64,000 nt of DNA from Adlercreutzia equolifaciens (GTDB lineage: Bacteria > Actinomycetota > Coriobacteriia > Coriobacteriales > Eggerthellaceae). Shown piece after piece: positions 1 to 14,000 of the stretch; positions within the stretch are counted from its first letter, which is position 1, and each line of letters begins with the position of its first letter. The stretch spans positions 186,001 through 250,000 of the forward strand of contig NZ_JARFIK010000002.1 of assembly GCF_029076695.1 (NCBI RefSeq), in the 5' to 3' direction. The position numbers and the translations under genes were made by a program. The notes under the pieces were generated by a model that worked only from the letters and a program-made list of their open reading frames with translations, made no database searches and was not told the DNA's origin.

Positions 1-2
1 AT

Positions 3-2027
3 GCCATCCCTGAGGAGGAGTCGCTCAACTATTGGACGGGCTTTAAAGCGGTGCGCTTGGACGACTACATTACCAAGGGCAAGGCAACGAGCAAGGCTGA
101 TCCCACGAAAGAGTTCACCTCTGATAATATCGCCGGCACGGGCATTAATTTCAAGGACGGTTATACCGGTCGCTTGCGCTTTGTCTGGAAGGGCGACCTT
201 CTCGGCGACGACTACGACTACAAGATGACGGTCTCTCAGTACAAGGCCGAAGAGCCCACTTTCGAAGTAGCCATGAACGGCGAGATCCCCGAGAACGCCG
301 GCGGTGATATCAACATCGGCGGCGCTGCCTATGTTTATACCGATGGTTCCGGCAAGGCCGTGCGCCACTATGCCACTACGCCCGGCGCGGCCCTCGTGGC
401 CCCCATGGGCGAGCCGGGCAAAGGCAGTACCCGTAAGATTACCCTGCTGAAGACTAACCTGCGCTGGAACAGCTACTACCAGGCCGTCTCCAACAACGTG
501 TACTACGATCGCTACAACTATATGGTGTACAAGGTGACCACGAAGAACGAGTCGCCTGAAACCTCCACGGCCGATATCGACTACGTGGAATACCAGCTAC
601 GCGCCACCAACCCCACCTCCAACGGCGGCAAGGGCCTGATCGACCAGGACCTGCGTGCCCACTACTTATATAGTGACAACACCTCCGAGGCCATCGACTG
701 GTCCACGGGCTCGGCTTCGGATCCCTCCCGCGATGAGTCCACCCGGTATGTGGGCCGCATCAACGAGGGCGGCGTCATCATCTTCAACACCGATGACTGG
801 ACCCAGGAAGATTATGACGATCTGGACATGGACGACTTCACGAATCTCTACGAGATCATGAACCGTCATCGGGCCGAGGATGCCCAGCTGGCCGACAACG
901 ACGAGGCGCAGAAGGAATTCCTGGGCTACAGCAACCGTTCCCAGTCGGGCATGATCGTGTTCGAGTCTGCCTATGACAAGGACGACACTATGATGACGGG
1001 GGATGAGACCTCCTTCCTGGTGGCCATTCCCTACACTACCAACCTGGACTACACCACCTACAACAACCAGCGTGGTTACTGGGCCGAACTGGACTGCACC
1101 TCTACCATTTTCTTCGGCCATAACGTGGGAACCTCCGGTGAGAAGTCGTGGTCCAAGACGCTGAGCCCGCGCTTGAAGGACAAGTTCGGCGATGCCACCG
1201 TGGGTATGTCGCAGCAAACCTACGCCAAGGATTTGACCAGTCAGGCCTTGGTGCGCTCCACCACGAACAGCTACCTGGGCTATCGGGCCACCTTCGTGAC
1301 CAACAGCTTTATTACCACGGGCAACATGCCGCTGTACGGTTTGAACCTGGAAACGCCCACGGTGGGTCCGCGCCTGAGCAGCACGGTGCCCAACTACTTC
1401 GATCTGAAGAACTACGAGATTGAGATCAGCGATCCGAACAAGGAGCTGGCAGACTATTACGACACCAATGCCGAGGACTTCAAGTTCAGCTCGCAGCCGG
1501 CCACGCCCACGGGCACGCCGGCGCTGACCGAGAGCCGCGGCCTGGTGTTGCAGTTCGAGGTGTGGGACGGCCACTACACGCTTAATAGCGCCGGTGCCGA
1601 AGACCGCGTCAACGGCGACATGGTCACCCGCTGGGTGAGTGTGGATACCCCGGTAGAAGTGGACACCTCCCAGGCCGGCAAGGTGCTCTACCGCGTGGGT
1701 GAGACGGGTGCCGATGCCAAGAGCCTGGCGGACCAGCTGCGCGAGATGGGCATCAACCCGCTGCCGGGCATTACCGAAAGCGGTGCGAACTTCACGGGCA
1801 ACGTGCGCGTGGTGTTCAAGTCGCCGCTGCCCAGCTCGGTGACGCTGCCCACAACGGTGAGCATGACCGGTGTCATGCTGCTGCCGGGTCACAACTACGC
1901 CACTACGAATGCGGTCGACTACGGCAGCCGCCAGTGGAAGTACAACGTGTCCGACTTCAATGCGAGCCGCTTCATTGTGGAGGGCAAGGCCTCCACCAGC
2001 ACCACGGCCACCTATGCCAGTGCGGTG
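3..2027 (+). other. N-terminal visible segment of the giant protein, family not recognised
   Basis: This is about 675 residues before the first recognisable R module. It contains Tyr-rich patches (VYYDRYNYMVY near 500-540), an Asp/Glu-rich stretch (TQEDYDDLDMDDF near 810-840) and alternating hydrophobic patterns typical of extracellular beta domains. The stretch around 520-660 (YKVTTKNES, then YQLRATNPTS) looks like the tandem beta-strand pattern of DUF11-type domains, but the match is weak. No catalytic motif was seen. Confidence 0.4.
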
Positions 2028-5000
2028 AAGACCACGCCCACGGTGGCTGCCTTCGGCTCGGCCTCGACTACCAACAAGGTCATGGACGCCGCGTCGGCCA
2101 CCACCCAGGCTCCGGGCGTTCAGCAGGTTATCCTCAACCGCTCCGGCGCCGCCTGGCGCTTCCGCCTGAACAACACGTCCAACTCGAAGATGGCCCCGGC
2201 CAGTTTCACCGTGGGCGATATGCCCGGTGCTTCCGAGCGCAACCAGTTCACGGCCTCTACCTTTACGCTGTCCAAGGCGCTGATCGACCATAGCGACATC
2301 GAGTCCATTACCTTCTCGGCCCAAATGGGCGAGGGGGCCCTGGGTGCGAACCGCTACAACGCCACGTACACCTGGGATCAGATTCTCAAGACCTACGGCA
2401 CCGACGAGAACGGCAATGTTTCCATTACCGCCAGCGCTTGGGGCTTCCATTATTTCGTGAACGCCACCATCAACTTCAAGTCCTTCGACAGCAAGCGCGA
2501 AATCGGCTCTGCTACTAATTTATATGTAGAGGTATTCGGCACCCCCACCATGGTGGGCAAGATTACGCTGCCGGCCAGCTTCCAGACCAACTACGAGAAG
2601 ATCTCGGCCTCCATGTCGAAGTCGCTCATCACCAACAGCACTGCCACGGCCAGCGCCACCATTGATTCTGTGAAGGCGCCCATCAAGCCCGTGGTGGTCA
2701 TGCAGGCCTTCCGCGGCTCGGCGGAGCCTGGCGCGAAGAAGATGACCGGCTCGGTGCGCAGCGGTGACACCAACCAGATGGCAGCCTATCCGGGCTATAC
2801 CGATTCCGGCTGGCGCTTGAACTTGTCCAACGACGAGGTGAACCCGCTGGGCGCCTCGAAGGTGGTGTTCGGCAGCACCCTGTCTGCCGAGCGCGACGGA
2901 TCGGTGGCCTCGGTGCCGCTGATCGACAAGCCGCTGTCCCATAGCGCCAGTGGTCGCGAGAACTTCCTGGTAAGCGCCTTGGCCCTTTCGGCCAAGCTGC
3001 AGGAGGTGGCGGTGCTGGGCAACTTGGAAGTTACCTACGTGGACAGCGCCGACAAGCGCTACACGGCGGTTATCCCCGGCGAGCTTCTGCGCGTGGCGGC
3101 GGGCCATCCACTGGAGTCGGACGATCCGAACGCCAACTTCGTGGCCGCGGGCATTACCGTGGGCTCCGAGGGCCAGTTGATTATCGATCCCATGGCCTGG
3201 CGCGGCAAGGGCACGGCGGCTGACGGTACGGCGGACACGTCGGGCTCCAGCTACGTGGTGGGCTTCGTGCAGCATTTCGAGGATTTCAACCAGGCTGTGA
3301 AGGATGATCGCACCGCCTATATCGATGTGTTCGGCACCCTTAACAACAATGTGGACATTACTCCGGGCTCCGTCTTCACCACGGAGTATGCGGAAAGCTC
3401 ATGGGATACGGCTTGGGCCGACAGCGCCACCTTGAAGTTCAGCAAAGCGCCCATCAATCCCGTGGTGGAAGTGCAGGCCTATCGCGGCTCGAAAGAGGCC
3501 GGCGCCAAGGCCAACACCGCCTCGGTGCGCAGTGGCAACACGAACACGATGACGGCCTTCCCCGGCTACGAGGATGCGGGCTGGCGCTTGAACTTGTCCA
3601 ACGCCCAAACCGACCCCTTGGGTACCTCCAAGGTGGTGTTCGGTAGCACCTTGTCCGCGGAGCGCACTCACAACGTGGCCTCGGTGCCGCTGACAAGCAA
3701 GCCCATCACCCACCTGACGGGCGGCCGTGAGAACTACCTGGCCAGCGCCATTGCCTTGTCGGCCAAGCTGCAGGAAGTGGCGGTGCTGGGTGACTTGGAG
3801 ATCACCTATGTGGATGCCAACGATACGTCTTACACCGCCGTTATTTCCGGCGAGCTGCTGCGTGCTGCGGCCGGCGTCCCGCTCGAGGGCGACAATCCCG
3901 CCGTCGATCCGGCGGCGGCTGGCATTACCGTAGGCTCCGAGGGTCAAATTGTGGTAAGCCGTGCGGCCTGGGCGGGCAAGGGCACCACCGCCGCTGGGGC
4001 TGCCGATACGGGCAGCAACAGCTATTTGGTAGGCTTCGTCCAGCGCTTCGAGGACTTCAAGCCTCAGGTGGCTGCCGATCGCACGGCCTACATCGATGTC
4101 TACGGCGCCTTGAACAACAAGGTCGATATTACTCCCGGTGCCGTGTTCACCACGGAGTACGACTCGACGGCTTGGGATATGTCCTGGGCCGACAGCGGCA
4201 CCCTGGCCTTCGGCAAGGCGCCCATCAATCCCACGCTGACCATGACCACCTTCAGCGAAAGCGCCTACCCAGGCGACCCGAGCCCGCTGGTAAAGAGCGC
4301 CCCGAACACGGCCGACCCGGCCATTCACGAGGTCACCACCTTCGTGGGCGACATGAACTCCGGCTGGCGTATGACCGTGGCCAACGACTCCTCCTATGCT
4401 CTGGGCACGGCCCAGCTGCATTTCGGCAAGACGCTGTCCAGCCTGCGCACCCATTTGAACAGTTCGCCGATGGTGGATCTGCCCCTGGAGCATCGCGATA
4501 CGAACCTGCGCGAGAACTACTTCGTGAGTGCGGTCGTTCTGTCGCCGGCGTTGCTCGAGGCCATGACGCCGGGCGACTTGACCGTTACCTACAACGAGCC
4601 CAATGGCGCCACGAAGACGGCCCAGGTGCCCGGCGCTGCCATTCGCAAGGCCGCCGGCAAGTCCCTGCCCGGCGATGACGCCTCGGTTAATCCGGCGGCC
4701 TACGGGGTTACCGTGGGCGTTGACGGCCAGATTATCATTTCGGCTACGGCGTGGGGTGGCCGCGGCTGGGAGCTGAAGAGCGATGACCCCGACGAGGATA
4801 CGCCTCAGGGCACGTACAACTACCTGACCGGCTTCACGCTGGATATGACCGACTTTGCCGCTAATGTGAAAGCCTCGGCCGGCGCCTACGTGGACGTGTT
4901 CGGCGAGGCCAACAACACCGTGAACAAGAGCACCCCGAAGGTGCTCACCCCCGGCGGTGTGTTCACTTCTCATTACGATGAGGTCACCTGGGACAAGGCC

Positions 5001-8000
5001 TATGCCGACAAGGCCACTTTGAAGTGCAGCCCTTATCCGGTTCAGTTCATTCCTCACGTGCAGGCCTTCAACGGCACTACCGACATCAACGCCGACGAGT
5101 CGACCGATCGCCGCAAGGCAGGGGAGTACGCCATTACCGGCTTCGATAGCGACGGAGCTTCCACGAATGCCTACTACACCTACGAGGGCTCGGGCTACCG
5201 CGTCACGCTGACGAACCAGACGAACTACCACCTGAAGCGCGGCGGCACCTTTACCATTGGCGCCATGCCCTCAGAGGCCTTGAACGGCAGCCTGGTGGAT
5301 TTCCAGACTGAGAAAATGATGCTGGCGGAGGGCCTGTTCAAGGTGGGCACGGTGAAGTCGCTGTCCATTCAGTACTATGACTTGACCGATACGGCGAAGG
5401 CCAACTTGAAAACAGTGGACTTGACCGCCGTGGCCGAGGCCTACGCGGCGGGCGCCGAGGGGAGCCTCCCCTCGGGTGTCGTCTATGACGACACCCAGAA
5501 GGGCTTCATCCTGGACGACTCCGTGTGGGCCGGCGGCTATGTCACCAACGTGACGGTGGCTTACTCGTACATCAACAGCAACATCACCAAGGCGAACCGC
5601 GCTTTCGTGGAGCTGTGGGGCGTCACCACCAACCGCGTGCCCAATGGCATTAAGCTTCAGGCGCAGTTCGTCACGAACGAGATTCTCGCGGCGTGGAGCC
5701 GCAGCTGGAGCCGCTCGGCCATTCTGCGCTCTATCCTGGCGCCGGTGAAGCCGAAGGTGCGCACCGGCTCCTACGGCGTGGGCACCGCGGCCACCGACAA
5801 TGCCGGCGACACGGATGTGCTGAGCACCGAGCCCGGCAAGGTGCAGCATGCCTCCACGCCGGGCGGCAAGGCCGATGACGGCACGGCCGCGGGCAAGACC
5901 ATCGACGGCCGTACCCAGCCGGTGTACCAAAACGGCTTGTTCAACGCTTTCGGCTATCCGGCGGTGCGCGACCCGTGGCCCATTGCCTACGTGAACGAGG
6001 AGAACGCCGGCTACCGTACGGTTATCACCAACAATTCGAACTATGCCATGAAGGAGGGCGCGAAGCTGGTCATCGGCGATATCCAGCCGCGCACCGACCC
6101 GAACGCCCCGGGCATTAAGAAGAACCTGGGCTACCACACCACCTACCTGACGCTCTCGGCCGACGTGCTCGACCAGAGCAAGATGAACCTGACCAGCCTG
6201 AAGCTTACCTGGATGCCCGCCGGTACCCTGAACGCCAACAAGGCCACCAACACCTATGTGACCACCATTGACCTGGCCACCCCGGTGCGCGTGCCCGTGG
6301 CCTCCCAGGCCACCGTGGCCGCCTATGCCGCCAATGCGGAAGTGACCGAGGCTATGGAAGCGGCGGGAGCCCTGGACGCCGATGGGACCGAAGCGGCCGA
6401 GGGCAGCGAGGGAGAAGAGGAGACCGAGGAGGGTGAGGGCGCCCAGGCCGTTGCCGCGGACGAGGACGACGAGGCGGCTGGCGCTGCTTCGGCCGCCGGC
6501 GCCGACGCGGCTGCGGGCGTTACGCCTTTGGCCAATGCGGTGTTCCTGTCGGCTCAAAGCTCGGGCGCGGTGGCCCGTGAGGACGTGACCTATGAGGACA
6601 CCACCTTAGGCGCGTACCTGCTGGATCCGGCCAACGGGTACCTGCAGGAGGATGGGCGCCTGATTATCCCCAGCGAGTTTTGGTCGAACCCGGCGCTGTT
6701 CCCCGACGCCCCCTGGGCGCTCGCCAACCCCGGCGCCAACGGCAACGATCTGTACCGCGTGGAGCTGACCTTCTCCTGGGTGGCGGCCGGCATCAAGGAC
6801 AACGGCGCCTTTGTGGATCTGTTCGGCTACGGCATCGACTCGCCGGACGTGAACAAGCTCTATACCGAGATCGATGCCACCCGCGCTCATTTGTCCACGG
6901 ATCGCTTGATTGCATCGCGCACAGAAAGGGTGGATGGTGTTATTTGCTCCAACCACGGTTGCGCCTCCCACAGCAACTACTATCGCGGTAGCAAATACGG
7001 TTATTGCGGCGGCACATCGGTGACCCTCGACGATCGGTTCCTCGACTACTACAAGACCTACGAGCGCGACACCTACATCGACAACTACTACGTCATTGTG
7101 AGCGCGCCCTCCCACTTTGAGGCTACCTACCAGAACGCCGCTTGGAACAACCTGGGCAACTATGCGGAAACCGGCGACGAGCAGAGCTTCTCCAATAGCG
7201 CCGGCCACCTGCTGGGCCTGGCGGGCAAGCCGAACCCCACGGTGACGGCCACCGCCTTCTTCGATCGCACCAACCCGGGCATCGGCAACGTGGCCGCCAG
7301 CAGTCAGAAGAGCTACGCCACCTCGTACTGGGGCGAGCCGGGCGCCGGCTACCGCATCCAGCTGGGCAACGGTCGCCGCGACATGTGGGATGCCGAGCTG
7401 CTCATTGGCACCACCGACGTGAACCACGACGCCAAGGCCAACCACTCCGGGGTTACCACCTACAACAATACTATCTACAATACCTGGACCACCAGCACTT
7501 CCGGCACGATCACCAGCCGCTCCAACGCGCACCTCTCCTGCGATGCCCTTTCCGGCGCGGCCATCCGCAGCCAGGCCATCCCCGGTACCGACGACGTGGA
7601 GGCCTACGAGAACGCCGTCCAGGGCTTCCAGACTCAGGCGCTGGCTGTGAGCGCTGAGTTCCGCCAGCATGCCACCATTGCCGGCGTGACCCTGCGCTAC
7701 TACGAGCGCGGCAACACCACGGTGCAGACGAAGTTCGTGGCCTGGGCCGACCTGGTGGACGCCTACGGCTTCGACGAGGCGGGCAACCTGGTGGTGCCCT
7801 ACGACGAGTGGGGCCAGGGCTATCTGCTCAACGTGGTGGTGCACCTTGACCGCTATACCGGCGGCGCTTCGTCCGATGCCTATATCGAGCTGTACGGCTA
7901 CACCGATGACGTGAACGACTTGGAACTGTTCAGCCGTGTCATCAACAACGTCCATACGCCGGAATGGCAGTACAAGTCCGACTGGACCCGCGAGAAGATC

Positions 8001-11000
8001 ACCGCCGAGATTCAGAAGAACAACTTCGTGCTGAACTTCGACTCCTATCCGGTGTGCGATCGCATTGTCTCCTATAATCGCGAGACCTACAACTTCGTCA
8101 TCGGCGCCTACTACTTCAAGGGCGGCACCGACTGGCAGGCCGGCGCGAAGGCCACGCTGAACGCCCGTCCCTATCCGACGCTGCCCCGCGTGAAGGCCAC
8201 CTCCTTCAAGCGCAGCAGCGGCATTACCGCCAACACGAACAAGAGCGGCACCGCCTTGGGTCAGGTGGGTAATCAGAGCTCGTCGTCCAACGCCAACAAC
8301 TACGGCTACACCAACTCCTACTACGAGGAGGACGGCTCCGGCTATCGCTTCGCCCTGTCGAACAACACCGCCTTCCCCATGCGCAAGGCTTACTTCGGCA
8401 CGTCGAACATTCCCTATGTGCGCTATAAGGACCGCTATGTGGGCTTCACCGCCTCGGCCATCGCGCTTTCCGACGGCCTGCTGAAGAGCGTGAGCCGTCT
8501 GCAGAAGCTGCAGATCAACTACTTGCTCGACTCCGATGCTACGGAGGCCGTCCACTCTCTGGCGTTCACGGCCGAGGAGGTGGCCGATGCCATGGCGGCC
8601 GTGCAGGCGGGCGACACCTCGGCCTTGACGGGCAACGCGCTGCTGCTGGCCGAGCATATGACCTTCCAGGACGATGGCGACATGGTGCTCGACAGCGCGC
8701 TGTGGAGCGGCGAGACTACCGTGGCCGACGAGGAGAGCGGTGCTGCTACCACCGAGACGGACCCGGGCTACCTGCTTTCCGTGCAGCTGTGGATGCGCGA
8801 TTTCCAGACCCAGGGCAAGGACGTGAACGCCACCCCCGCCACCGTTGAAATTTGGGGCGAGGGCACCTACCGCATCATCGACCACGCCGTGTCGGGCACC
8901 TTCCGCACCGATTGGCTGCGCAGCTATTGGAACACCAACTACGACGGCGGCACCTACAAGGACCTGAACTATTTCTTCACGCGCAAGGACGCCTTCACGC
9001 CCAGCGCCGCCGTTACGACGAACGCTCCCTATACGCACACCACCTACACCACCTTGAACGTGGTGCTGCCGCCCACGCGTCCGAACGTGTACCTGTACTC
9101 CTACAAGCACGCCACCGAGGAGAACCAGGCACTCTCCACCTTGGAGAAGTACGAGGAGACCACCCATGCGGCCGGCACGAGCGAGCCGCGGGCCTACTAC
9201 CAGGACGAGTCGGTGGGCTACCGCGCCGTGGTGACCAATCATCGCACCGACGCCGACGGCGAGCAGTTTGCCATGACCCATGGCGCCAAGATTGTGCTGG
9301 GCACCCTGACGCCCAACTCCGATTCCCGCGCCCAGGCCCTTATCGGCAACGTGGGCTTCCGCACGACCCATCTGACGCTTTCCAAGAAGCTCTTCGAGGC
9401 AGGCCAGAAGCCGACGGCCGACGGCGAGAGCGTCAACGCCCTGCGCCAGCTGACTTTGACGTGGTACGTGAAGAACGACCTGGCCACCCGCAATGTGGTA
9501 ACCGTTTCCTCTTCGGGCAACACCACGGCCACCACCCCGGGCTCGGCCACCCATGCCACCACCATCGACGGCGCCACCCTTGAGCAGTGGTTCACCACGA
9601 CGGACGCCGCCGAGCTGGCCGCCCTGGCCGAGGCCGGCATTACCCGCACCGAGGCGGGCGATGTGGTGCTTGACGCCGCCGTATGGCTGGGCAACGACTT
9701 GTGCTCGGTCACGCTCGATTACGATTACTTCGCCGGCGGCGTGACCGCGGCCGATGATGCCCACGTCGACTTCTTCGGCTACAGCATCGATTCGCCCAGC
9801 GTGAACAGCACTATGAGCAATGACTGGTACTACGACATCATCAATTTGCCCGCGCGCTTCTACACCACCTACGAGGTGGAGGCATGGAACCATCTGGCCT
9901 ACGGCAACGATGCCGGCACCGATACGGTGTGGGAACCGGGCACCTCGGCCTATGGCGCGAACCGCTTCGGCGAGCTGACCCGCACCCGCGACACGGCCGA
10001 TCTGTTCGCCCATATGCCGCCCACCAGCCAGCGCGTGGTGGCCAAGAGCTACTTCGCCGATAACCCGGCCCCCATGGCGGCGGTCAGCGGCAGCGACCTG
10101 ACCCTGGCCTATATGGGCTATTACGGCTCCGGCTGGCGCTTCACCTACACCAACTACTCGAACCCCTCGGCTTCGCCCACCTCTACCTTCGGCACCAACA
10201 TCTACGGCGCCAAGGATGCGGCCGGCGTGGTGGAGGACTACGAGATGTTCGACAGCTACCTGGCCATTGGCACCATGCCCGCCACGGCCGTGCCTACGGC
10301 TGAGATTGGCGACTACGCCAACCGCTATCGGGCCTACGACGCCAAGGCCGTGGCGCTGTCGAGCGGCTTGATGGACGCCCTTACCTGGAGCAAGCTGGGC
10401 ACCGACAAGGGCAATGCCATCAAGACCGTGGCCATCACCGCCTACGTGCCCCTGGCGGACGCCATCGAAGGCGACAGCGACGGCACCGAGGGCGACGATG
10501 GGGAAGGGGACTCAGCCGAGTCGGCTATCCCCGGTCTGACCATTACGGCCAGCGGCGTTGATGCCGCCGGCACCTTGAAGACCACCTTCACCTATACCCT
10601 GGAGGCCCTGCTGGCCGCCGGCGCCTTCTATGACGCCGCGGGCAACCTGGTGCTGCCCTCCACGCTGTGGAAGAACGGCTACTTCCTGAAGTTCCGCCTG
10701 GATACGCGCCACTTCAACAAGGGCGTGCGCAGCGGTGCCGCCATCGATGTGGTGGGTCGCACCGATGCGGTGGGCGATGTGGGGCTGCGTTCCGACTTCA
10801 ATACCTGCTTTGAGACAGCCACCTACGACAAGCCCACGGGCGAGACGGTGGTGGACGAGGAGACCGGCGAGGAGCAGTTCGTCACCGCGCCCACGGCCTT
10901 CTCCGCGAACTGGAATCATACGACCGACATCTATAGTGGCATGGACCGCGACGACTCCGCCTCGCTGTGCTCGCAGGTGGATCCCATCAAGCCCGGCATT

Positions 11001-14000
11001 CGCACGCGCACCTTCCTTTCGGCGGAGCGCCCCGGCGACACCAGCAGCTATCTTATCTACGACGGCACCAACGGGTTTGCCAGCAAGCAGCTGGAAACCC
11101 TCATGGGCTCCGAGAACTCCGGCTGGCGCTACTTCCTGTCGAATCCCTCGGGCACCTACGCCATGGACTCGGCGCGCCTTGCCGTGGGTCCGGTGTACTC
11201 CGAACTGGTAGACGATTTGTGGCGCGGCTTCGACACCACGCACCTGTTCATGAACGCCACCACCCTGGAGGCGCTGCTGGCCGAGAAGGTGGCCGGCCAC
11301 AAGCTGCTGGCCCCCACGGCCGGTCTGTCCGCCACCACGGTGACCGACGTGAACGACATGGAGACCAAGGGCAACCATCTGGACCGCACCATTGACATGG
11401 ACGCCTTCGGCGCGCTGTCCGTGGATCAGGTGAAGGAGCTGCTGGAGGGCTACACCGTGGAACTGTACACGGTGAAGCGCGACGCTTCCGACGGTCTGTT
11501 CACCACCAACGCCACGACGGGCGTCAAGACGGCCGTGCTGCCCAAGGCGCCCACCTACACGCTGAACCTGGCCGACTATGTGACCACCCGTACGGTGTGG
11601 GACGCCGACGGCAACAAGGAAACCGACGAGGACGGCAACGAGATCACCGAAGTGGTGCTCGATATTCCCGACAGCGCCTGGGGCTCCGACGGCGCCGACG
11701 ACAGCGATCCGGGCAACTACCTGCTGAAGGCTGTCTTCCACCTGCCGGGCATGGCCGCCAACGTGGCCGCCGACAACGGCCAGGTGTTCATCGACCAGTT
11801 CGGCCGTCCCTCCCGCGCGGTGAACCAGACGGTAAGCGCCGTGTTCAGCACCGACTACAAGACCGAGGACTGGAACACCAAGGCCAACGCCTCCACCTCG
11901 GCGAACCATAATCACACCAGCGGCCACACCTGGACCACCACGAGCGACTACAGCTCCATGAAGCCGCTGACCGCCGAGCCCTCCATTCGCACGACGTTCA
12001 ACTGGACCGGCGGCAAGCACTGGACGGGCACCGATTGGGCCCGCGACGAGGAGACCGCCGACAAGCACTGGACCGGCGCCACGGGCAACTGGGTGAACGG
12101 CTCATGGACCAATTCCACCACCGGCCAGTGGGTGAACTCCGCCACGGGCGAGAAGCATCTGGTGGTCTCGCGGGTGGAGAAGGGCTACACCAACGCCAAC
12201 GGCGCCTCCATCGATGCCGCCGCTACCCAGGGCTGGGTGCCCTATCGCTGGGGCGAGGGCGTCACGGCGACGGACGACGCGCGCGAGTTCGCCTGGTTCG
12301 AGTACATCCTGGAGAACGACACCAAGTCCACCACCGATCAAAGCTACCTCGACCTGGTGCTCGACCAGGCCACTATCGAAACGGGCGCCGATGGCCTGAC
12401 GAAGTCGGAGCGCGGCTTCTTGGCCAAGGAGCTGCAGATCGACGGCTACCAGCGTGTGGCCGCGTCGGGCAAGAAGGCCGTTCTCACGCCCGAGCAGTTC
12501 GAGGAGAACCCTGATCTTGACTACGAGTGGACGAACCGCGCCGGTAAGATTTCGGCCATCTACCTGTACGGCTACAACCAGACGGTCTACCACAAGTACG
12601 GCACCTACACGGTGCCCGAGTCGGCGCCCATGGCTATCATCCCGCTGTCCCAGGAGAACCTGGAGCAGTGGCTCGGCACCATTACGGACAAGGGCTACGA
12701 GGGCACGCTGTCGCTGCCCCTGGACAAGGACAGCCTCGCTCCCTACATGACCCCCGGCGCTACGTGGGCGCCCATCAAGACGGTGCGCCTGGTCTACGAC
12801 ACTATGAACGCCAATCTGACGGTGCGCGGGGGCACGGCCTTCACGGCCCGTCTGTTCGGCAACGTGGAAACCTACGGCAACCGCACCAACACCACGGGCA
12901 CCGTGGTGCAGAAGCAGAACAGCTACGACAACCTGATCTCGTCCACCACGGCCTACTATCCGCTGTCCTCCTACTACGGCAACATCGACCGCACCACCAC
13001 CTGCAAGGTGACCGTGGGTCGCTTCGATCCCGTCAGCCAGGCCACGGCCTTCAAGGGCGCGGCCTCCCGCCCGACGGGCGCGGCTACCAACTCCACGCCC
13101 GAGCAGGACAACCAGAGCAACGCCAATAACTCCACGGGCTACAGCAACGGCCTCAACACGCCGCTGCTTAACGGCTCCCGCGCCGTGGTGGAGGTGGAGA
13201 ACGACGCCGACGATGCCGGCTACCTGTTCACCTTCCGCAACAAGACCCTGTCCCGCTCCGACGCCGTCACGCTGACCATGCGCATCGACAGCGTGTCCAT
13301 GAAGGCCTACCAGATGCTGACGAGCGCCTACAGCGAGGACGGCCTGGACACCGACGGCCTCTTCGTCAATCGCGGCGTGGTGCGCGGCTTCAAGACGAGC
13401 CGTCTGGACTTCGGCACGGCCCTGGACACCATCGGCACCTTGACCTCCATCGATCTGGAGTTCCTGCAGCCCGATGGCCACCGCTTCACCAAGACGCTGA
13501 ACCGCTCCGACCTGACCCTGGAGGCCGACGGCTCCCTGGTGCTCGATTTCGAGGCGCTGTGGGGCACCACGGCGGTGAACGATGCCGCCTTCGGGGCGAA
13601 GTTCGCCAGCGACAACGTGACCACGGCCTACAATGTGACGCCCTACAAGCTCACCGACTGCTATCTGTGCGAGACGCGCCTGAACTATGCCAGCATGGAG
13701 CCCAGCTGGCGCCCGAGCATCAGCGGCGTGGCCACCCCCGACGGCTACACGGATGCCAACGCCGACGCCGAGGGCAAGCTCACCATGAAGGCCTCCGGCG
13801 TGACCGACTGGTACAACGGCGTGAACAACGTGGACACCAACAACGACGGCTACGGCGGATCGCTCAATTGCCAGAGCCGCTACATCACCACCTACACGCA
13901 GAACAGCTACCGCTACTACAGCTACAACTATCCCCATGACAACATGCTGCACGCTCAGCTGTTCATGACCCAGAAGGGCAACCACGACCTGCGTCTGTCC

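Larger units (their letters stand above)
5736..7223 (+). repeat. R module 6 with acidic and Cys-rich insertions
   Basis: The longest R module (496 residues). Landmarks are LAPVKPKVRTGSY, GYRTVITNNSN, LVIGDIQP, LTLSADVLDQ, AFVDLFGYGIDSPDVN and FEATYQNAAW. Two insertions explain the length: an acidic Ala/Glu/Gly linker (about 6357-6521) between the second and third blocks, and a Cys/His cluster (6945-7007) before the closing block. Confidence 0.7.

Noticed and set aside
51-53. GTG at 51 as start of the giant gene
   Set aside because: The frame is open from base 3 with similar sequence upstream, no ribosome site precedes the GTG, and a secreted LPxTG protein needs a signal peptide that is absent here.
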